Positions 39,769 through 44,815 of a DNA stretch of 44,815 nucleotides are shown here, in pieces. Under the pieces are notes generated by a model. It made no database searches. It saw only the letters and a program-made list of their open reading frames with translations, and had not been told where the DNA came from. Source of the DNA: Sphingobium sp. (lineage in GTDB: Bacteria > Pseudomonadota > Alphaproteobacteria > Sphingomonadales > Sphingomonadaceae). The stretch's first letter is position 1. Every line of letters starts with the position of its first letter. A program made the translations under genes and the position numbers. The DNA is taken from NCBI GenBank assembly GCA_022652485.1, contig JALCRK010000028.1, positions 1 to 44,815 of the forward strand, read 5' to 3'.

Positions 39769-41138
39769 TCTATCTGTTCATCCACCAGAATTTTCCGGGG
39801 CAATACAAGCACCTGATCCGGCATCTGGCGGATGACCCGGAGAATACGGTCTATTTCATCTCCCAACCCAACCCGAACTGGATGCAGGGCGTCATCAAGC
39901 TCGTTTACTACCCGGACCTCGCCTCGCCGATCCAGTGCCACCGCTACACCGTCGATTTCGAGGTGGCGGTGCGCCACGGCGAGGCCGTTGCGAAGTCGCT
40001 CGGCATGTTGCGGGCGCAGGGCGTGACGCCGGATATCATCATCGGCCACAGCGGCTGGGGCGAGACGCTGTTCGTGAAGGATGTCTATCCCGACACGCCG
40101 CTTTTGAGCTATTTCGAGTTCTTCTATCATCACGCTGGCGCGGACGCCGATTTCGACCCCGAATTTCCCGGCGGCCCGGACGACAGTGGTCGCCTGCGGA
40201 TGCGCAACGCGGTCAACCTGCTGAGCTTCGAATCGACCGACTGGGGCAACGCGCCGACCCGGTGGCAGCGCAGCCTCTATCCGCCCGAAATGCGCCCGCG
40301 CATCTCCGTGCTGCACGAGGGCATCGACACCGACGCCATAAAGCCGGACGCGAACGCATGGCTCCAGATCGAGCGCGGCAATCTGCGTCTCACGGCGCAG
40401 GACGAGGTCGTCACCTATGTCGCCCGCAACCTGGAGCCCTATCGCGGCTTTCACATCTTCATGCGCGCGATCCCAGAGATCCAGCGCCTGCGGCCCAACG
40501 CGCATATCCTTGTCGTCGGCGGCGACGAGGTGAGCTATGGCTGCCCGCTACCCTCGGGCCAGACCTATCGCCAGAAGATGCTCGCCGAAATGGGCAACAG
40601 CATCGATACCAGCAAGGTCCATTTCCTCGGTCAGCTGCCCTACGAAACCTACTTGAGCGTGCTCCAGATTTCCTCGGCGCACATCTACCTCACCTATCCG
40701 TTCGTGCTGTCCTGGTCGTTTCTCGAAGCGATGTCCGCCGGGTGCGCGATGATCGGCTCCGCCACCGCTCCGGTCGAGGAAGTGATCCGCGATGGCGAGA
40801 ACGGACTGCTGGTCGATTTCTTCTCCCCCCGCGCGATCGCGGAAACGGTCGACCATGCGCTCTCCGACAGCCGCCAGATGCGGGAAATGCGCGAGAATGC
40901 GCGCGCGACCGTGGTGGAGCATTACGATCTGAGGACGCGGATTCTGCCGCAATGGCAGAGCCTGATGGCCGATCTCGTCATGGGCCGCCGGCCACAGCTC
41001 GCGGAGGCACCGCCGAGGGCCAGCATGGTTCCGCCACCCGCCGCGCCCCAGCGCCGGGCGCCCCCGGTATCGAAGGCCACGGGTCCGCGCAAGGCGCCGC
41101 GCGCATCCGATGCCCGCCAGACCGCGCCAGTGGGATGA
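39765..41138 (+). CDS. Family 4 glycosyltransferase
   Basis: A 457-residue retaining GT-B glycosyltransferase. It starts MIYLFIHQNFPGQYKHLIRH, a hallmark of a family 4 N-terminal domain, and has VLHEGIDTDAIKPD, VTYVARNLEPYRGFHIFMRA, VHFLGQLPYETYLSVL and the donor-binding SWSFLEAMSAGCAMIGSA with VEEVIRDGENGLL. The last 55 residues are a Pro/Ala/Arg tail, probably disordered. It overlaps the methyltransferase gene and is followed by a 147-base gap before the exporter genes. Donor and acceptor are unknown. Confidence 0.9.
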   Translation: MIYLFIHQNFPGQYKHLIRHLADDPENTVYFISQPNPNWMQGVIKLVYYPDLASPIQCHRYTVDFEVAVRHGEAVAKSLGMLRAQGVTPDIIIGHSGWGETLFVKDVYPDTPLLSYFEFFYHHAGADADFDPEFPGGPDDSGRLRMRNAVNLLSFESTDWGNAPTRWQRSLYPPEMRPRISVLHEGIDTDAIKPDANAWLQIERGNLRLTAQDEVVTYVARNLEPYRGFHIFMRAIPEIQRLRPNAHILVVGGDEVSYGCPLPSGQTYRQKMLAEMGNSIDTSKVHFLGQLPYETYLSVLQISSAHIYLTYPFVLSWSFLEAMSAGCAMIGSATAPVEEVIRDGENGLLVDFFSPRAIAETVDHALSDSRQMREMRENARATVVEHYDLRTRILPQWQSLMADLVMGRRPQLAEAPPRASMVPPPAAPQRRAPPVSKATGPRKAPRASDARQTAPVG

Positions 41139-41285
41139 CGAAATGCGCAGGAATTGTTAATATTAAAATCGAAGGCTTTTCTAAACGTTCGATGCCTAGG
41201 GTCAAAACGAAGATCCGCGCTTCGCACCGTCTGCATGGATGTCCGTCAATGAACACCGCGATTTGTCATAAATGAGACTTGAACC

Positions 41286-43481
41286 ATGAAAGTCGACAGC
41301 TCCCATTTTTTATCCACATTTGTGGTGATGGCGTCGCGTTGTGGGATAGAGACGAGTGCGGGTGAGTTGCGTCGTGGGTATGCGCTTCCTGAGGGTTTGA
41401 TGGCGTTTGAGGTGGCGTCTGGGATGGCGCGGGAGCTGGGCATTCATTTGCAGGCTCTTCATGTGGGCTGGGATGCGATCACGGAGCTGCGCGGTGCGTT
41501 TCCGGCGATGCTGATGGTGCGGGACGGCAGTTTTCTGGTGGCCGAGGGTCTGGTGGAGGATACGCCGCAGGGTCCGGTTCTGCTGGCGCGGGATCCTGGG
41601 GCGAGCGGCGGCGATGTGGACATCGCGCTGGACCGGCAGCGGTTCGAGCGGCTGTGCAGCGGCGATTTCATTCTTTTGAAGCGCCATTATCATCTGGCCG
41701 ACACGCTGCAGCCGTTCAGCATGCGCTGGATCGTGTCGCAGCTGCTGCTGGAGCGGCCGTTGCTGCGCGACATCGGCATCGCCTCGTTCGTGATGACCTT
41801 TCTGTCGCTGTTTCCGCCGATCCTGACGATGATCGTGATGGACCGGGTGCTGGTCAACCACAGCTATTCGACTTTGGGGGTGATGTGCGGGGCGGTGGGC
41901 TTCCTGATTTTGTGCGAGATGCTCACGGGCTATACGCGGCGTCTGTTCATGGAGGTGATGGCGACGCGGATCGACGGGCGGCTGAGCCTCTATCTGCTCG
42001 ACCGCCTGCTCGGCCTGCCGCTGGAGTTCTTCGAGCACAACCCGACCGGGCTCATTCAGTCGAAGCTGTCGAAGATTTACCAGATCCGCAGCTTTTTGAC
42101 CGGCAAGCTGCTGCAGACCGCGCTCGACATGGTGGTGGTGGCGATCGTGGTGCCGATCCTGTTCGTGCTGAACTGGGCGCTGACGCTGGCGATCCTGTCG
42201 CTGGCGGTGGCGCTGGCGCTGATCGTCTATTTCTACGCCGGCCCGGTGGGCGAGCGGTTCAAGGCGGTGGTCGCGTCCGAGCAGCACAAGAACACGCATC
42301 TGGTGGAGAGCATCTACGGGATCAGGACGATCAAGTCGCTGGCGCTGGAGGGGCGCAGGCGCAGCGAGTGGGATCTGTTCGTCGCGCGCGCGGTCGAGGC
42401 GCGGCACCAGCTCGGGCGCATCGCCAACATGCCGCAGACATTGTCGGTGCCGTTCGAGCGGCTGATCTTCGCGGGCGTGTTCCTGCTCGGCGCCTATCTG
42501 ACGCTGGTGGCGCCCGACAGCTTCCGGCCCGGCGCGCTGATGGCGTTCATCATGCTGGGCAACCGCGCGACGCAGCCGATCATCCAGCTGGCGCAGCTGA
42601 TGCAGGACTTCGGCGACATCCGCGAGTCGATCCACGAGGTCGGCTCGGTGGTGAACGCGACGCCCGAACTGACCCGGATCGGCACCGGGCTGCGCCAGCC
42701 GATCTCGGGCCATATCGCCTTTACCGATGTGAGCTTCCGCTATGGCCCGAGCGCGCCGCTCGCCTTGAACGACGTCAGCTTCGAGCTGGAGGCGGGCTCG
42801 ATCCTGGGCATCATGGGCCGCTCGGGCTCGGGCAAGACGACGATCACCCGGCTGCTCCAGGGCCTGAACAACCAGTATGAGGGCATCATCAAGATCGACG
42901 GCATGGACCTGCGCGAGATCGACCTGCAGCACCTGCGCACCTGCATCGGCGTGGTGGCGCAGGAGAACTTCCTGTTCAGCGGCACGATCCGCGAGAATAT
43001 CGGCATCGCCAAGCCCCACGCCACCTTCGCCGAGATCGTGCGCGTGGCGCAGCTCGCGGGGGCGGAGGAGTTTATCGAGCGCCTGCCGCGCGGCTATGAC
43101 ACGATGCTGTTCGAGGGCGCGGCCAACCTCTCGGGCGGCCAGCGCCAGCGCCTCGCGATCGCGCGCGCGCTGATCCTCGATCCGCCGATCCTGATCCTCG
43201 ACGAGGCGACCTCGGCGCTCGATGCGGAGTCGGAGGCGATCATCAACGCCAACCTGATGCGCATCGCGCAGGGGCGCACCATCATCTGCGTCTCGCACCG
43301 GCTCGCGATGCTGGTGAACGCGGACCGGATCATGGTGATGGAGAAAGGCAAGCTCGACGACATGGGCTCGCACAGCGAGCTGTTGCATCGCAACGAGATC
43401 TACAAACATATGTGGTACACCCAGAACCGCGCTCATGAGGGAAGCTCCGTTGTCCGAATCCCGCTCGCTCATCGTCAGTAG
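41286..43481 (+). CDS. Type I secretion ABC transporter (HlyB-like)
   Basis: A 731-residue peptidase-like/ABC exporter for unfolded substrates. Residues 1-130 are a C39-like domain without the catalytic cysteine at the expected place (SSHFLSTFVVMASRCGIETS), as in HlyB-type exporters that do not cleave a leader; this suits RTX proteins with C-terminal signals. Residues about 150-440 contain the transmembrane helices. The nucleotide-binding domain has Walker A GRSGSGKTT (about 511), signature NLSGGQRQRLAIARAL (about 614), Walker B ILILDEATSALD and H-loop SHRL. The coding strand is strongly G-rich at the start of the gene. A 147-base AT-richer gap lies upstream. It overlaps the adaptor gene by 47 bases. 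Confidence 0.94.
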   Translation: MKVDSSHFLSTFVVMASRCGIETSAGELRRGYALPEGLMAFEVASGMARELGIHLQALHVGWDAITELRGAFPAMLMVRDGSFLVAEGLVEDTPQGPVLLARDPGASGGDVDIALDRQRFERLCSGDFILLKRHYHLADTLQPFSMRWIVSQLLLERPLLRDIGIASFVMTFLSLFPPILTMIVMDRVLVNHSYSTLGVMCGAVGFLILCEMLTGYTRRLFMEVMATRIDGRLSLYLLDRLLGLPLEFFEHNPTGLIQSKLSKIYQIRSFLTGKLLQTALDMVVVAIVVPILFVLNWALTLAILSLAVALALIVYFYAGPVGERFKAVVASEQHKNTHLVESIYGIRTIKSLALEGRRRSEWDLFVARAVEARHQLGRIANMPQTLSVPFERLIFAGVFLLGAYLTLVAPDSFRPGALMAFIMLGNRATQPIIQLAQLMQDFGDIRESIHEVGSVVNATPELTRIGTGLRQPISGHIAFTDVSFRYGPSAPLALNDVSFELEAGSILGIMGRSGSGKTTITRLLQGLNNQYEGIIKIDGMDLREIDLQHLRTCIGVVAQENFLFSGTIRENIGIAKPHATFAEIVRVAQLAGAEEFIERLPRGYDTMLFEGAANLSGGQRQRLAIARALILDPPILILDEATSALDAESEAIINANLMRIAQGRTIICVSHRLAMLVNADRIMVMEKGKLDDMGSHSELLHRNEIYKHMWYTQNRAHEGSSVVRIPLAHRQ

Positions 43482-44814
43482 CCCGGCCAGCACCTCGGGC
43501 CAGGTCGCGGTCTTCCAGTCGGAGACCCAGGCGGTGCTGGCGCAGGTCATGCCGCGCCGCAGCTTCGGCTTTCTCTACATGCTGTGCGCCATGCTGCTCG
43601 TCGCGCTGCTGCTGATGGCGCTGGTCTCGCTCGACCGGGTCGTGACCGGGGCGGGCACGATCACCCCGGTCGAGGGATCGCTGTTCGTACAGCCGCTCGA
43701 CCGCGCCATCGTGCGCGAGATCAGGGTGCGCGAGGGCGATGTGGTCAAAAAGGGCCAGATCCTCGCCACGCTCGACCCGACCTTCGCCAAGGCCAATCTC
43801 GAACAGTACGAGATGCGCGGCGTCGCCAACCGGGCGATGGTCGAGCGCCTCCAGGCCGAGGTCGACGGGCGCGCCTATGTCCCCAAACCCGGCGATGCCG
43901 ATGCCGATCTCCAGATGAGCATCTACAACCAGCGCCAGGCCGAGCTGCGCCAGTCGGTCACCGACTTCGACGCCCGCATCGCCGCGCTGCGGACATCGGA
44001 AGCGCGCGCGCGCACCAACGCCGGCAACTATGGCCAGCAGCTCGCCATCGCCACCCGCATCCGGGATATGCGCAGCGAGCTTGAGGCCAAGGGGTTCGGC
44101 TCCAAGCTCAACACCATGATCGCCACCTCGGACCGCACCTCGGTCGAGCGGCAGATGCAGGAAAGCCAGCACGAGGCCACCCAGATCCGCAGCGAACTCG
44201 CCGCCCTGCACGCCCAGCGCGACGCGTTCGTCAGCAAATGGAAGAACGACGCCGCCGTCCAGCTCGCCGAGGCCCGGCGCCAGCTCAACGACGACAAGGG
44301 CGAGGCCACCAAGGCCCGCAGGATCAGCGACTATATCAACCTCGTCGCCCCCGAGGACGGCATCGTGCTCGATATCGGCGAGGCCTCGATCGGCTCCGTC
44401 ATCGAGCCCAACGGAAGCACCAAACCCCTCTTCACCATCACCCCCGTGCGCGGCAGGCTCGAAGCCGAAATCGCCGTCAGCAGCAGGGACGTCGGGTTCA
44501 TCGAACGCGGCCAGAAGGTCACCCTCAAGCTCGACGCCTACGACTTCCTCCGCCACGGCACCGCACAGGGCACCATCACCTCCATCAGCGAAGGATCCTT
44601 CACCCACGACGCCAACGGCAGCCAGCGCGACCCCTTCTTCAAGGTCAAGGTCCGCATCACCAACGCCACCCTCAATAACGTCCCTAACGACTTCCGCCTC
44701 ATCCCAGGCATGACACTCACAGGCGATATCCTCGTCGGTAAACGCACCATCCTCTCATACCTCCTCACCGGCGCTCAACGCGCCTCCGCCGAAGCCATGC
44801 GAGAACCTCAATGA
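43435..44814 (+). CDS. Type I secretion membrane-fusion protein (HlyD family)
   Basis: A 459-residue periplasmic adaptor that links the ABC exporter to a TolC-type channel. A short cytoplasmic N-terminus is followed by one membrane helix (about residues 43-65, FLYMLCAMLLVALLLMALVS), a lipoyl-like half (VQPLDRAIVREIRVREGDVV), a coiled-coil stretch (about 130-300), and the C-terminal HlyD domain (LVAPEDGIVLDIGEASIGSV). The start could also be the TTG five codons in. It overlaps the exporter gene by 47 bases. The stop lies one base from the window edge within ATGA, so another gene may start right there. Its 3' half is extremely C-rich on the coding strand. Confidence 0.93.
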   Translation: MREAPLSESRSLIVSSPASTSGQVAVFQSETQAVLAQVMPRRSFGFLYMLCAMLLVALLLMALVSLDRVVTGAGTITPVEGSLFVQPLDRAIVREIRVREGDVVKKGQILATLDPTFAKANLEQYEMRGVANRAMVERLQAEVDGRAYVPKPGDADADLQMSIYNQRQAELRQSVTDFDARIAALRTSEARARTNAGNYGQQLAIATRIRDMRSELEAKGFGSKLNTMIATSDRTSVERQMQESQHEATQIRSELAALHAQRDAFVSKWKNDAAVQLAEARRQLNDDKGEATKARRISDYINLVAPEDGIVLDIGEASIGSVIEPNGSTKPLFTITPVRGRLEAEIAVSSRDVGFIERGQKVTLKLDAYDFLRHGTAQGTITSISEGSFTHDANGSQRDPFFKVKVRITNATLNNVPNDFRLIPGMTLTGDILVGKRTILSYLLTGAQRASAEAMREPQ

Positions 44815-44815
44815 T

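Noticed and set aside
41168..41193. ATCGAA/TTCGAT dyad before the exporter gene as operator
   Set aside because: Only six paired bases with a 14-base spacer; too weak to call, although the AT-richer gap probably holds a promoter.
41310..43550. 746-codon minus-strand frame opposite the ABC exporter
   Set aside because: Shadow of the exporter; Gln/His/Arg-rich translation without any motif. Its openness probably follows from the unusual codon skew of the exporter gene.

Overview
The window is a GC-rich, densely packed chromosomal segment that looks like a sphingomonad (Alphaproteobacteria, Sphingomonadales). The evidence is the protein flavour throughout, a PEPxxWA-type C-terminal sorting signal, two promoters matching the alphaproteobacterial EcfG stress-sigma pattern (GGAAC, 17 bases, GTT), a complete De Ley-Doudoroff galactose route, and dispersed near-palindromic intergenic repeats. 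No rRNA, tRNA, CRISPR array, transposase or phage gene was seen. Both ends cut through operons.

Left part, minus strand (1-8520): respiratory complex I genes nuoA-nuoB-nuoC-nuoD (nuoD cut by the window edge); then a sulfate-assimilation operon running cysD, cysNC, cysQ and a TSUP/TauE-type membrane permease; then a SuhB-like inositol monophosphatase and elongation factor P. Intergenic repeat pairs sit between nuoC and nuoD, between cysD and cysNC, and between suhB and efp.

Middle part (8521-21166): a TolC-family outer-membrane protein flanked by two long hairpins of one family in opposite orientation; a PEPxxWA-CTERM protein with a Ser/Gly linker; a PRC-barrel/DUF3008 stress pair behind an EcfG-like promoter; a class I mannose-6-phosphate isomerase on the minus strand; and the classic pair of a bacterial alpha-2-macroglobulin (thioester motif CFEQ intact) with penicillin-binding protein 1C.

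Galactose block (21173-28640): two divergent operons. The left one holds dgoK, dgoA and galactose 1-dehydrogenase. The right one holds an SMP-30 lactonase, a GH1 glycosidase and galactonate dehydratase dgoD. An aldose 1-epimerase follows. Together they encode every enzymatic step from a beta-galactoside to pyruvate and glyceraldehyde 3-phosphate. No transporter or regulator gene lies in the block, and two small uncharacterised proteins are present.

Surface-glycan and secretion block (28624-44815): two unusual fusion genes are transcribed divergently, a GH1-like/RmlD-like fusion and a glycosyltransferase/UDP-galactopyranose mutase fusion; the latter has an EcfG-like promoter. After a 0.6-kb AT-richer gap comes an all-beta-roll RTX protein, a strong intrinsic terminator, a 1264-residue multi-domain glycosyltransferase with a threefold repeat at its C-terminus, a small methyltransferase, a family 4 glycosyltransferase, and a type I secretion ABC transporter with its HlyD-type adaptor. 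The likeliest reading is a locus that makes, exports and perhaps glycosylates an abundant surface protein, broadly like the S-layer/type I secretion loci known from Caulobacter. It is the best candidate here for an undescribed system. The ABC transporter/adaptor pair also shows a striking change from G-rich to C-rich coding strand along its length.
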